Assembly: GCA_021800165.1 (NCBI GenBank)
Contig: JAJYZF010000041.1
Coordinates: forward strand, 1 to 34,671
Direction: 5' to 3'
DNA from: Planctomycetota bacterium
GTDB lineage: Bacteria > Planctomycetota > Phycisphaerae > WQYP01
Length of the DNA stretch: 34,671 nt
A model generated the notes under the pieces. That model was given only the letters and a program-made list of their open reading frames with translations. It had not been told where the DNA came from and searched no databases. Numbering within the stretch: position 1 is the stretch's first letter; each line of letters starts with the position of its first letter. Below, piece by piece: positions 27,336 through 34,652 of the stretch. The position numbers and the translations under genes were made by a program.

Positions 27336-28003
27336 ATGTTACGGTACCCGTGGTCGAAAATGTCCTGAAGGTCAATGACGAAATCGCCCTGCTGAACCGG
27401 CGGATGTTCAGTGAGGCCCACGTGTATGTCATCGATTTAATCGGTGCCCCCGGCTCGGGTAAAACCGCCTTGCTGGAGCTTACGCTGGAACAACTTACAG
27501 GAATTGCCCGCACCGGCGTGGTGGTGGGCGACCCCGCCACCGCTCGTGACGGCCAGAGGCTGGCCCGCTTCACCCGCCATGTCGTACAGATCAATACCGG
27601 TCACGGCTGCCACCTCGACGCCAATCAGGTGCGCCAAGCCATCACCAGACTCCCCCTCTCGGACTTGGATATTCTGGTGATTGAGAATGTCGGGAATCTG
27701 ATCTGCCCGGTTGGCTTTGATTTGGGTCAGCACGCCAAGGTTGGCTTATTTTCCGTCAGCGAAGGAGATGATAAAGCCGCCAAACACCCGCATTTGGTTT
27801 TAACCGCCAACGCGCTGATCCTAAACAAAATTGATCTGCTGCCTTACGTACCATTTGATGTGCCGCGTTTCCGTGAAGATGTGCGGCATCTCAATCAGAT
27901 GGCTCCTTTGATGGAAGTCTCGGTGGCCCGCCGTCAAATCGACCCTTGGACTCACTGGCTGCTGGCCCAAGCCGACAAGGCGCAGACCAACGCCTCGTCG
28001 TAA
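27332..28003 (+). CDS. hypB: Hydrogenase nickel incorporation GTPase HypB
   Basis: 223 residues, a SIMIBI-class GTPase that powers nickel delivery to the hydrogenase large subunit. Motifs: P-loop GAPGSGKTALLE (about residue 38), VVVGDPATARDGQRL where relatives usually read EGD, INTGHGCHLDA with the metal-binding Cys-His pair, ENVGNLICPVGFDLG, and LILNKIDLLPY. It lacks both the N-terminal Cys-x2-Cys nickel motif and a His-rich stretch, so nickel storage is not expected. It is the last gene of the cluster, 32 bp from the convergent regulator. No clear hairpin terminator is visible in that gap. Confidence 0.95.
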   Translation: MNVTVPVVENVLKVNDEIALLNRRMFSEAHVYVIDLIGAPGSGKTALLELTLEQLTGIARTGVVVGDPATARDGQRLARFTRHVVQINTGHGCHLDANQVRQAITRLPLSDLDILVIENVGNLICPVGFDLGQHAKVGLFSVSEGDDKAAKHPHLVLTANALILNKIDLLPYVPFDVPRFREDVRHLNQMAPLMEVSVARRQIDPWTHWLLAQADKAQTNASS

Positions 28004-28035
28004 CCTCCCCCACCACTTGCTTAGGCCCATTTTGC

Positions 28036-29673
28036 TTACTCGGCCGGAAGAGTCGGCTGCGACGGGTCCGGCGTCGTCGGTTCATCGAAATCGAGTCCCA
28101 GCTCCCGCACCTTTTTATTGAGCGTGTTACGGTTGATGCCCAGAAAATCCGCCGCCTTGATCTTCACCCCATCGCAGTGCTTCAGGGCCTGGCCGATCAA
28201 CCCCCTTTCCACCTGATGAATGACCAGATCATAAATACGCCCTTCTTCGAGGGCGTATGTACCCAAAGACTCCTCCACCAAACGCTCCACCAGATCCGGG
28301 ACATCGCCACCTGTCACGACGCTTTTGCCTTGTTGGGCAAAGGCCCGGATCGCCGTAGGCAGCAATTCTTCCGTGAGGGTATCACCCCGACTCAACACCA
28401 CGGCCCGTTCAATGGCGTTTTCCAACTCGCGCACGTTGCCCGGCCAGCTATAGCGCACCAGCACGTTGAGCAACTCGCGGCTGATTTTGTTTAAATCTTT
28501 GCCGTTTTCGGCATTAAATTTATCCCGAAAAAAGTCGATCAGCCGCGGAATATCCTCACGCCGACTGCGCAACGGCGGCAGGGCAATCGTGACCACATTC
28601 AGCCGATAAAACAAATCCTCGCGAAAACGCCCTTTGGCCACTTCATCCTGCAAATTCAAATTGGTGGCGGCAATAATCCGCACATCCACGCGAATGGTTT
28701 TGGTGTCCCCCACCCGTTCCAGTTCGCGTTCCTGCAACACCCGCAACAGCTTCACCTGCAAGCTGATGTCCATGGTGCCTATTTCATCCAAAAACAGCGT
28801 GCCGCCATTGGCCGCCTCGAACCTTCCCACCTTATCGCGAATCGCCCCGGTAAAACTACCCTTCACATGACCGAAAAGTTCCGATTCCAGCAGTGTACCG
28901 CTAAGCGCCCCGCAGTTCACCCGAATGAACGGTTGCTCGGCTCTATTGGAATTGAAATGAATGGCCTTGGCGATCAATTCCTTGCCGGTGCCCGTCTCGC
29001 CCAACAGCAGTACGGTCGCCCGGCTTGTGGCCACCTGGGCAATGGTGTCAAACACCTCCAGCATCGCCGGAGCACTGCCGATGATATTGTCAAATTTATA
29101 TTTGCTTTGCAGGGTATCCCGCAACTGACGACGTTCTTCATGCCATTCCGCGCGTTCATCGGCGATGATGCGGTTGATCTTGATAGCTTGCGCAATAAAA
29201 GCCGCTACAATTTCCAGCAGCCGCTGATCGTCGGAAAGCGTGTGCTCATCAAGAAACTGCTTATCTACAGACAAGGCCCCGACCGTGCGGCCATCGATTA
29301 AAATCGGCACACAAATGAAGCTGATGACTTTTCCATCCTTGCCGGCCCTGGCTCCGGTACGATTTAAAAAACGCGATTCTTTACTGATGTCCGCCACCAC
29401 CTGCGGCGATCCGCTGGCCACCACTTGCCCTGTGATGCCCTCGCCGACGGCATAACGTCCCCGCTGAATTTCTTCCGGTGTCAGACCCAGTGCCGCTTCA
29501 ATTTGCAACCGCCCCGTGGCGTCATTGAGCAACACCATCGAGCCGCGCTCCATGCCCAGCCGATCCGCCAGCACACGCATGGTCTGCGCAAAGGCCGCGT
29601 GCAAGTCCAGCCCCGAGGAAAGCACACGACCCATTTCCCGCAGCAACGTTAATTCTAACTCGGCTCGTTCCAT
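28036..29673 (-). CDS. Sigma-54-dependent transcriptional activator with GAF domain (NifA/FhlA-like)
   Basis: About 545 residues. An N-terminal GAF sensor domain (about 5-160) is followed by a short linker helix and the AAA+ domain (about 185-420) with [11 protein letters not shown] (Walker A), GSFTGA (the sigma-54 contact loop, usually GAFTGA) and [10 protein letters not shown] (Walker B). An R-finger region follows, and a Fis-type helix-turn-helix sits at the C-terminus ([20 protein letters not shown]). It would activate RNA polymerase containing sigma-54. The ligand of the GAF domain is unknown; FhlA (formate), NifA and NorR (nitric oxide) share this layout. The ATG at 29673 is preferred to 29712, whose only purine tract abuts the start codon. 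Being convergent with the hydrogenase cluster, it is a plausible but unproven regulator of it. Confidence 0.9.
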   Translation of the reverse strand: MERAELELTLLREMGRVLSSGLDLHAAFAQTMRVLADRLGMERGSMVLLNDATGRLQIEAALGLTPEEIQRGRYAVGEGITGQVVASGSPQVVADISKESRFLNRTGARAGKDGKVISFICVPILIDGRTVGALSVDKQFLDEHTLSDDQRLLEIVAAFIAQAIKINRIIADERAEWHEERRQLRDTLQSKYKFDNIIGSAPAMLEVFDTIAQVATSRATVLLLGETGTGKELIAKAIHFNSNRAEQPFIRVNCGALSGTLLESELFGHVKGSFTGAIRDKVGRFEAANGGTLFLDEIGTMDISLQVKLLRVLQERELERVGDTKTIRVDVRIIAATNLNLQDEVAKGRFREDLFYRLNVVTIALPPLRSRREDIPRLIDFFRDKFNAENGKDLNKISRELLNVLVRYSWPGNVRELENAIERAVVLSRGDTLTEELLPTAIRAFAQQGKSVVTGGDVPDLVERLVEESLGTYALEEGRIYDLVIHQVERGLIGQALKHCDGVKIKAADFLGINRNTLNKKVRELGLDFDEPTTPDPSQPTLPAE

Positions 29674-30053
29674 AATATCCGCGGTGACTGGGCGGTCAGC
29701 CCAAAACACCATCCTTAAAAACAGCCTTCGGCCTCGTCAAGCCAGGATCATTCTAACCGAGAATCATCCTATGCACGTTTAATCAGCAAATTCTATGCTA
29801 GATGCCTGCAACAGCCTCCAAGTCAGACGGATATCCGGGCAAAATCGGCCTCTTTTTTATCCCGGCCACAGCCCTATTCAACCACCGCAAAAACGCGCTT
29901 TATAAAGTGCTTAACACATTTTAATTACATGTGATACATAAATTTTTATAAAATAGAATATTAGCCGTGCCATCGCCAGCGTTGGTTTGGGTTATGCGCG
30001 GAAGGATAATTGTATGCCCAACGAATCTCCGGTAGCAGAATAGTCCCGCCACT

Positions 30054-30077
30054 GCCTAATTTATAGGCTTACGCCTA
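30054..30077. repeat. Alternating inverted repeats GCCTA-TAGGC-GCCTA
   Basis: GCCTA (30054-30058), TAGGC (30064-30068) and GCCTA (30073-30077) can form either of two mutually exclusive five-pair hairpins, with loops of 5 and 4 bases. No T-run follows on either strand. Confidence 0.4.
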
Positions 30078-30093
30078 ATCTTTGCACAATTCT

Positions 30094-30117
30094 GTGGCCG
30101 CGAAGCGCTGCGGCCAT
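30094..30117 (-). terminator. Hairpin downstream of the 30131-30898 gene
   Basis: TGGCCGC (30095-30101) and GCGGCCA (30110-30116) form a seven-pair GC-rich stem with an 8-base loop, extendable by a G-T pair. It begins 14 bases after the stop codon of the minus-strand hypothetical gene, the position of a terminator. The following bases on the minus strand (CAGAATTG) contain no T-run, so intrinsic termination would be weak. Confidence 0.4.
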
Positions 30118-30130
30118 ACCACCTACGGTA

Positions 30131-30898
30131 TCAGCGCAGGGTTCGCCACGCTACCAAGGGAAGCTGGTGTGTCATTTTCTTTCTGGCCGCGAGAATCGCC
30201 GGTGTTACTTTTAAGATGATGTGCTTAACGTAGACCACCTCGGCTACCGGCTCGCCGATCGTGCCCTCCAAGTGTTTGGAAAGCAGCAGGTTGTAGTGAT
30301 GATGGCTCGTTTGCACGAAAAGCGGTGCCACCACCGTACCGGTAATTTTTTCACCATGCAGCAGAGTAAACGTGTAGGCGAAGCGAAACCAAGGCTGGGT
30401 CTTACCGGAATAAAGTTTAATATCACTACCATTTTGCTGATAACGCCACTGACGAATCTCACGCTGTGCTAATATTTTCACATCCATCCGGCGAACACGC
30501 AGCAGGGCAATATCGCGATAACGCTTGATGGACGAAAGCCATATCCGAAATGGCGTGTCTACGGTCGTGGAAATCTTTCCTCTTAGCACACGACCATTGC
30601 TCAAAATCACTTTTCCGGACCGATGGTTAAACTCTTCGCGCCCATGCATGAGTTTCAGCGGATCAAACCCCGGTTGCGTATCCGGGCCCGATTTTGCTTG
30701 CGGCACTTGGGTAGTCGGGGCATTGTTAAGCAATTGACTTAAACTTTGCCCAAGCAGCCTTGACCCAGGCGTACCAAGTGCCACCAAGGTGGCCAAGGCA
30801 GGCAAAGCAAAAATCTTTGGGGATGCCCCAAAAGAAGTCCACACCCGTCCGCCTGTTCCATCCATGCAGCCGCGGTTAAGATAATGCTTAAACATCAT
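30131..30898 (-). CDS. Hypothetical secreted or membrane-anchored protein
   Basis: Up to 255 residues; I do not recognise the family. A hydrophobic segment at about residues 28-50 (KIFALPALATLVALGTPG) preceded by basic residues looks like a signal peptide or N-terminal anchor. A Gln/Pro/Thr-rich linker (50-85) follows, then a beta-rich domain with VILSNGRVLRGKISTTVDTP near 95 and YTFTLLHGEKITGTVV near 175. Both halves have the Gly-x-hydrophobic pattern of small beta barrels, suggesting a repeated fold. The start is uncertain (30898, 30895 or 30865); none has a good SD. A sigma-70-like promoter at 30906-30935 would start transcription close to 30899, so a leaderless start or the 30865 start are both possible. 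It is divergent from tilS. Confidence 0.65.
   Translation of the reverse strand: MMFKHYLNRGCMDGTGGRVWTSFGASPKIFALPALATLVALGTPGSRLLGQSLSQLLNNAPTTQVPQAKSGPDTQPGFDPLKLMHGREEFNHRSGKVILSNGRVLRGKISTTVDTPFRIWLSSIKRYRDIALLRVRRMDVKILAQREIRQWRYQQNGSDIKLYSGKTQPWFRFAYTFTLLHGEKITGTVVAPLFVQTSHHHYNLLLSKHLEGTIGEPVAEVVYVKHIILKVTPAILAARKKMTHQLPLVAWRTLR
30881..30886 (+). promoter_or_regulatory. Possible -10 box for tilS
   Basis: GATAAT (five of six matches to TATAAT) lies 23 bases before the tilS ATG at 30909. The -35 region 18 bases upstream reads TTCCAT, a poor match. Transcription would start near 30893. Confidence 0.35.
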
Positions 30899-30905
30899 GG
30901 AAGTT

Positions 30906-30935
30906 ATTATGCCCCAACCACGTGGTCTTTTGCAA
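30906..30935 (-). promoter_or_regulatory. Sigma-70-like promoter for the hypothetical gene, lying over the tilS start
   Basis: On the minus strand TTGCAA (30930-30935) and CATAAT (30906-30911) are separated by 18 bases; they match four and five of six consensus positions. The predicted start near 30899 is directly at the first ATG of the hypothetical gene. The site lies within the first codons of tilS. Confidence 0.4.
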
Positions 30936-31943
30936 CAGTTCGATCAAATGCTTCATCATCGGCGTATCCTGCCGCGCCAGGCCCGCATTCTGGTGGGCTG
31001 TTCCGGAGGTGCCGACAGCGTGGCTCTATTGCGGCTGCTCCATGGAGTCAACCAGGGATCTTTCTGGCAATGGCAGTTGATCGTAGCTCATGTGAACCAC
31101 AACCTGCGCGGACTTGAAAGCAACGCGGATCAGGCATTTACCAGACAACTGGCCCGCCAACTGCACTTGCCCTTCCGGGTTAAAAATCTGCAGTTGAAAT
31201 CCATTTCCGGTCCCAAAATCAGTGAAAATGCCGCCCGCAAGGCCCGCTTGGCAGCCTTGGGCCGCATGGCTACCGCCGCTCGCTGTTCCTATATTGCCTT
31301 GGCCCATCACGCCGACGATCAGGCCGAAACCGTTTTGATGCGGCTCATCCGCGGTACCGGGGTACGGGGCATGGCGGGCATGGCTACCTCGCGCCCGCTG
31401 GGAACCATGCGGCTGGTGCGGCCACTACTAAGCTTTCCGCGCCAAGCTCTGCGTGAGTATCTTGAGGCTGTCGGCCAGCCTTGGCAAACCGACCGCACCA
31501 ACATCGATCGTCAATTTTTGCGTAATCGTATCCGCCATGAACTTATCCCATTGTTGGCCGACTACCAGCCCAACATTCGCCGTACACTGGTGCGTCTGGC
31601 GGAAAACGCCCGCATAGCAGATCAGGCCATTACCAAAGAAGCCAATCGCTTAATCGCTTTCGTTACTCAACAGCGACACACAGGGGCCTATCGTCTGGCC
31701 ATTCCACCGCTGATTGGAAGTTCGATCGCCGCGGTAGCCATGGTGCTGCGCCATATTATCATCGCCGCGGGCGGCCGGGCCGATCAAATCCACCACAACC
31801 AACTTCTGGCGGCGGTGCGGGCCGTTCGCCGCCGGGCTGTCGGCACGTCTCTGCAGTTTTCGCGTGGTGTTGTACTGACCATACACGGTGATGAGATTAC
31901 AGTTCGCCGGCCCCGGGCCAGAAGTGATAGACCGCACCGATAA
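30909..31943 (+). CDS. tilS: tRNA(Ile)-lysidine synthase
   Basis: About 344 residues. TilS converts C34 of the tRNA-Ile with CAU anticodon to lysidine, an essential step for AUA decoding. The N-terminal PP-loop ATPase domain shows LVGCSGGADSVALLRLL (ATP pyrophosphate motif), VNHNLRG, SENAARKARLAALGRMA and LAHHADDQAETVLMRLIRGTGVRGMAGM, all classic. RNRIRHELIPLL follows near residue 210. The protein is shorter than E. coli TilS (about 430) and lacks most of the C-terminal tRNA-binding extension, as in many compact TilS proteins. The ATG at 30909 follows GGAAG by 5 bases; the ATG at 30897 is the alternative. The ORF is intact. Confidence 0.93.
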   Translation: MPQPRGLLQQFDQMLHHRRILPRQARILVGCSGGADSVALLRLLHGVNQGSFWQWQLIVAHVNHNLRGLESNADQAFTRQLARQLHLPFRVKNLQLKSISGPKISENAARKARLAALGRMATAARCSYIALAHHADDQAETVLMRLIRGTGVRGMAGMATSRPLGTMRLVRPLLSFPRQALREYLEAVGQPWQTDRTNIDRQFLRNRIRHELIPLLADYQPNIRRTLVRLAENARIADQAITKEANRLIAFVTQQRHTGAYRLAIPPLIGSSIAAVAMVLRHIIIAAGGRADQIHHNQLLAAVRAVRRRAVGTSLQFSRGVVLTIHGDEITVRRPRARSDRPHR

Positions 31944-32157
31944 CCTGAACTACATAAGCTCGGTTTGCCTAAAACCGGCACCCCGCAGCAACCAGTATTT
32001 TCTTTATACGAATAATAAAATCGCCCACCTTTTCGCTTGCGTTGTTACCCCTATTCCAGGATAATACAGCCCAATCATGGATGATTCGGCCTAATAGAGT
32101 TCTCCCAGGCAACATGGAAGTCGCCGCTTCGACTAACCACTGCTGGAGTGAACCGGA
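31944..32157. other. Intergenic region between tilS and the 3D-domain gene
   Basis: 214 bp. It starts with a hairpin, CGGTTT-GCCTA-AAACCG (31962-31978), which may mark the end of tilS transcription but has no T-run. A possible promoter lies at 32037-32065. No coding potential seen. Confidence 0.45.
32037..32065 (+). promoter_or_regulatory. Possible sigma-70 promoter for the 3D-domain gene
   Basis: TTGCGT (32037-32042) and GATAAT (32060-32065) are separated by 17 bases, matching three and five of six consensus positions. The start would lie near 32072, giving a leader of about 86 nt to the ATG at 32158. Confidence 0.35.
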
Positions 32158-32853
32158 ATGAAGCACCGCCGTCATCGCTACCGCAAGCCGCTATCCAAGG
32201 GCGAATTGGCCGCCCTGCTTGGGCTTTTCATGTTGGTACTCGGTGCCATCTCGATGTTTTTACGCCCCCACGCAGTTCCCCGCCTATTGGGCCAAGTGGT
32301 TTTGGATCCGTCGGCTCAACCGTCCGGTAATGCTGCGCAGGCTCTCGTACCAACACCGCAATCCACCACCAAAACCTATAGCGTCCTCATGCCCACCCAG
32401 GCCCGCTCCACCACTGTCGGCCACTACCGGCCAGGTAATGCCGCAGCGCTATCCCGCCTCATCGTCGGCCACGCGATGGCCGCTCAACATCCAAGCCCGT
32501 TTTGGTTCCATGGCCACAGGTATGTTTACTGGAAAACCCTGCTTATGCGCGTTACCAGCTACGCCCCGGATCGTCGTTGCTGCTGGCCGTTCGCCGGTAC
32601 CACCACCGCATCCGGGGCCAGTGTACACACCAATGACGGTCGTCTGGTGGCCGCCGATACGCAAATTATTCCTTTTCATAGCCTAGTCAGTGTGCCCGGC
32701 TACGACCACAGTCGGCCCGTTCCCGTGCTTGATCGTGGGGGAGCCATCCGCGGCTATCGTCTGGATCTGCTTCAACCCACTTTTCAGCGTGCCAGCGACT
32801 GGGGAATCCGCCTGCTCCGCGTACGCGTGTTCCGCCCAGTTGCCGAAAACTAA
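32158..32853 (+). CDS. Membrane-anchored 3D-domain protein (putative peptidoglycan-active)
   Basis: 231 residues. A basic N-terminus (MKHRRHRYRK) precedes one hydrophobic helix (LAALLGLFMLVLGAISMFL, about 18-36), so it is an inner-membrane anchored, periplasm-facing protein. A Pro/Thr/Ser-rich spacer follows. The C-terminal 100 residues fit the 3D (three-aspartate) domain related to MltA lytic transglycosylases: MRVTSYAPD, TTTASGASVHTNDGRLVAADTQI, IPFHSLVSVPGY, VLDRGGAIRGYRLDL, and WGIRLLRVRVF. The three name-giving Asp residues lie in VAAD, VLDRGG and YRLDL. Peptidoglycan cleavage is an inference from family. An RRCCW double-Cys motif after the first strand is unusual. The ATG has TGGAG about 12 bases upstream. 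Confidence 0.8.
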   Translation: MKHRRHRYRKPLSKGELAALLGLFMLVLGAISMFLRPHAVPRLLGQVVLDPSAQPSGNAAQALVPTPQSTTKTYSVLMPTQARSTTVGHYRPGNAAALSRLIVGHAMAAQHPSPFWFHGHRYVYWKTLLMRVTSYAPDRRCCWPFAGTTTASGASVHTNDGRLVAADTQIIPFHSLVSVPGYDHSRPVPVLDRGGAIRGYRLDLLQPTFQRASDWGIRLLRVRVFRPVAEN

Positions 32854-32876
32854 TCCAGCGGCCATAGTACCAAGCT

Positions 32877-33749
32877 GTGACTACCTCCTTGATCATCAAT
32901 GCCGATGATTTCGGCTTTTCTCCCGGTATTACCGACGGCATCGTTGCGGCCCACCGCCAAGGCATATTAACCAGCACTACCCTGATGACGAACATGCCTG
33001 ATGCCCCACGAGCTATCACCTTGGCCGGGGAAAATCCAGGCTTGGGCGTGGGAATTCATTTGGGCCTGACGCAGGGTCGCCCTATAACCCGCAATCTGCG
33101 CAGCCTGGTGGACGGGGGGGGCAATTTTTGCCGAGGGTTACCCAGCGTGCTGGCCAAGGCGAGCATATCCCACCGCGCTCGCCGCGAAGTGCACAGGGAA
33201 TGGGCCGCCCAGATTGAATTTGCCCTGGCCCATAAACTTATTCCCACCCATCTTGATTCGCACAAACATATTCACCATTGGCCGCCGCTGGCTAAAATTA
33301 CCCTGGAGCTTTCCCGCAGCTACAGTATTGGCTTTATCCGCTGCGCCCGCGAAGTACCTATCCCCGGCTACAGAATCACACCCGCCTACTCCATACTGGC
33401 CCGTCTGGCCGCTGGCCTGCAACGGCAAATTCTAGCCGCCGACCTTCATACCTCCGATTGGTTTTTCGGATTAAGCGCCACCGGTAATATGTCTACCCAA
33501 ACGTGGCTCACCCTGTTGCAACATCTGCCCCCAGGTATCGGCGAAGTGATGGTCCACCCCGGCAATCCGGTCGGACTATGCCGCCACGACACGCGCTTGC
33601 TGGCCCAGCGCGCGCTGGAACAGCACGCTCTGGTTGATCCGGCTGTAAAAGCTCGCTGTAGCGCCCTTGGGGTGAAGCTGGTTCATTACGGCAGGTGCCA
33701 GGGCGCGGCCACGTCTACGGCAAAGCCGCCCCTTACAGATGTTGAATAA
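32877..33749 (+). CDS. ChbG/HpnK (YdjC-like) carbohydrate deacetylase
   Basis: 290 residues, a metal-dependent deacetylase of the YdjC/ChbG/HpnK superfamily. Relatives remove acetyl groups from chito-oligosaccharides or act in hopanoid side-chain synthesis. The metal-binding NADDFG near the N-terminus, GVGIHLGLTQGRPI, HLDSHKHIHHWP and VMVHPGNP are all conserved. No signal peptide is seen, so it is cytoplasmic. The start is a GTG at 32877, 23 bases after the upstream stop and without a clear SD; the family N-terminus (LIINADDFG) follows it after only four residues, which supports this start. Its 3' end overlaps that of the convergent minus-strand gene by 17 bases. The substrate cannot be assigned here; no hopanoid genes are in the window. 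Confidence 0.88.
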   Translation: MTTSLIINADDFGFSPGITDGIVAAHRQGILTSTTLMTNMPDAPRAITLAGENPGLGVGIHLGLTQGRPITRNLRSLVDGGGNFCRGLPSVLAKASISHRARREVHREWAAQIEFALAHKLIPTHLDSHKHIHHWPPLAKITLELSRSYSIGFIRCAREVPIPGYRITPAYSILARLAAGLQRQILAADLHTSDWFFGLSATGNMSTQTWLTLLQHLPPGIGEVMVHPGNPVGLCRHDTRLLAQRALEQHALVDPAVKARCSALGVKLVHYGRCQGAATSTAKPPLTDVE

Positions 33750-34485
33750 GCACGAACACGGCGATAAGAAAAGCGATCAGCGCCATCGCAAAAGCCCCGT
33801 TGAGCATCCAGGTGCCGCGCACCCGTGATTTTTCCACCCATTCATGCATCTGCATGGCCGAAATGGCACAGCTATCTCGCACCTGCCCCAAACACTCCAC
33901 CGCATGTTGATTGGCCATCTGCAGCCGGTCTATCATAATGGAAAAGCGGTTGAAGGATTCCACCAGTTGCCGGTCAATTTCGTTACCGGTTTCAATTTGT
34001 TCCCGAATGATACGCAATATTTCGCCGTGGTCCTTGGTGGTCCCCGCCAAGCCCGCCGATATTTCTGCGATCCGCCGTTGCCGCTCCGAATGCATGGCCA
34101 ATTGGTCATTGATCACTTGCAGCATCTCCGCCTGCATTTTGCTGGTTTGCGGCAGCGTTTCCACCGCATGTGGTAACGTACCCAGCCGCGAAAGCATCTC
34201 TTCCTGCCGCTGCCGCTGGCCATCCAATGTGGCGCGTAACTCCTGTACCGTCTGTAAAAGCGAATCATAACTTTGCTGCAGCTTATAATGATTCGGCTCG
34301 ACAAACGCCGCCCCTGGACCAACCCGCCTTAGCACCGCTGGATTTGGTCCGTCCGTACCCGTAGCCCCGTATTCCGTAGCGCCAGCCGCCGAATCAGTTC
34401 CCGTAAACTGCGGATAGGCCTCATAATCTACCACTTCCGGACCACTCGTCCGAAAAAAACGCCTAAATTGCGAAAAAACACCCAT
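33733..34485 (-). CDS. Hypothetical coiled-coil protein with C-terminal membrane anchor
   Basis: 250 residues; family not recognised. It begins MGVFSQFRRFF, has a low-complexity Gly/Ala/Thr region (about 20-50), and then a long charged helical stretch with coiled-coil character from about 65 to 200 (for example VQELRATLDGQRQRQEEML). It ends with one hydrophobic helix (ALIAFLIAVFVLIQHL) at the extreme C-terminus. This is the layout of a tail-anchored inner-membrane protein with its coiled coil in the cytoplasm. The ATG at 34485 follows GGAG by six bases; the longer in-frame start at 34536 has no such site. Its stop region overlaps the end of the convergent deacetylase gene by 17 bases. Confidence 0.7.
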   Translation of the reverse strand: MGVFSQFRRFFRTSGPEVVDYEAYPQFTGTDSAAGATEYGATGTDGPNPAVLRRVGPGAAFVEPNHYKLQQSYDSLLQTVQELRATLDGQRQRQEEMLSRLGTLPHAVETLPQTSKMQAEMLQVINDQLAMHSERQRRIAEISAGLAGTTKDHGEILRIIREQIETGNEIDRQLVESFNRFSIMIDRLQMANQHAVECLGQVRDSCAISAMQMHEWVEKSRVRGTWMLNGAFAMALIAFLIAVFVLIQHL

Positions 34486-34564
34486 GGCCAACTCCACCAA
34501 AAGTCCACATCTAATTATAGCAACGTCCATATCCAAAGCCTAATGGGGTGTAACTCCTATTGTT

Positions 34565-34611
34565 GGCGGTTTTGGGTTAGGATTAGAGGCGGAAAGCCGC
34601 CATTGTGGCGG
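34565..34611. repeat. GGCGG/CCGCC repeat cluster upstream of the last gene
   Basis: GGCGG occurs at 34565-34569, 34588-34592 and 34607-34611, with CCGCC at 34597-34601. The pair 34588-34601 forms a tight five-pair hairpin with an AAAG loop, and the CCGCC can alternatively pair with the first or third GGCGG. It lies 42 bases before the next start codon, so alternative leader structures are possible. Confidence 0.35.
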
Positions 34612-34652
34612 CCAAGGCCCAGGATGTGGTAACGAATCAAGGAGGATTCACA

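Larger units (their letters stand above)
29674..30130. other. Intergenic region with AT-rich tract and hairpins
   Basis: 457 bp between the regulator start and the end of the hypothetical gene. I find no ORF with protein character; the only start with a good ribosome site (ATG 30014) yields nine codons. It contains a markedly AT-rich tract (about 29926-29962), a triple GCCTA/TAGGC/GCCTA arrangement (30054-30077) and a GC-rich hairpin (30094-30117). On the minus strand a TTGACG at about 29736-29741 is followed 18 bases later only by AAGGAT, so a promoter for the regulator is not clear. A small RNA cannot be excluded. Confidence 0.5.

Noticed and set aside
29983..29997. TGG-N10-TGC-like sigma-54 site on the plus strand
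   Set aside because: Spacing of the GG and GC is right, but the rest of the box (TGGTTTG) fits poorly. It leads only to a nine-codon frame before a convergent gene.
30014..30043. Nine-codon ORF with a GAAGGA ribosome site
   Set aside because: Too short to support as a gene. No downstream plus-strand gene exists for it to act as a leader peptide.
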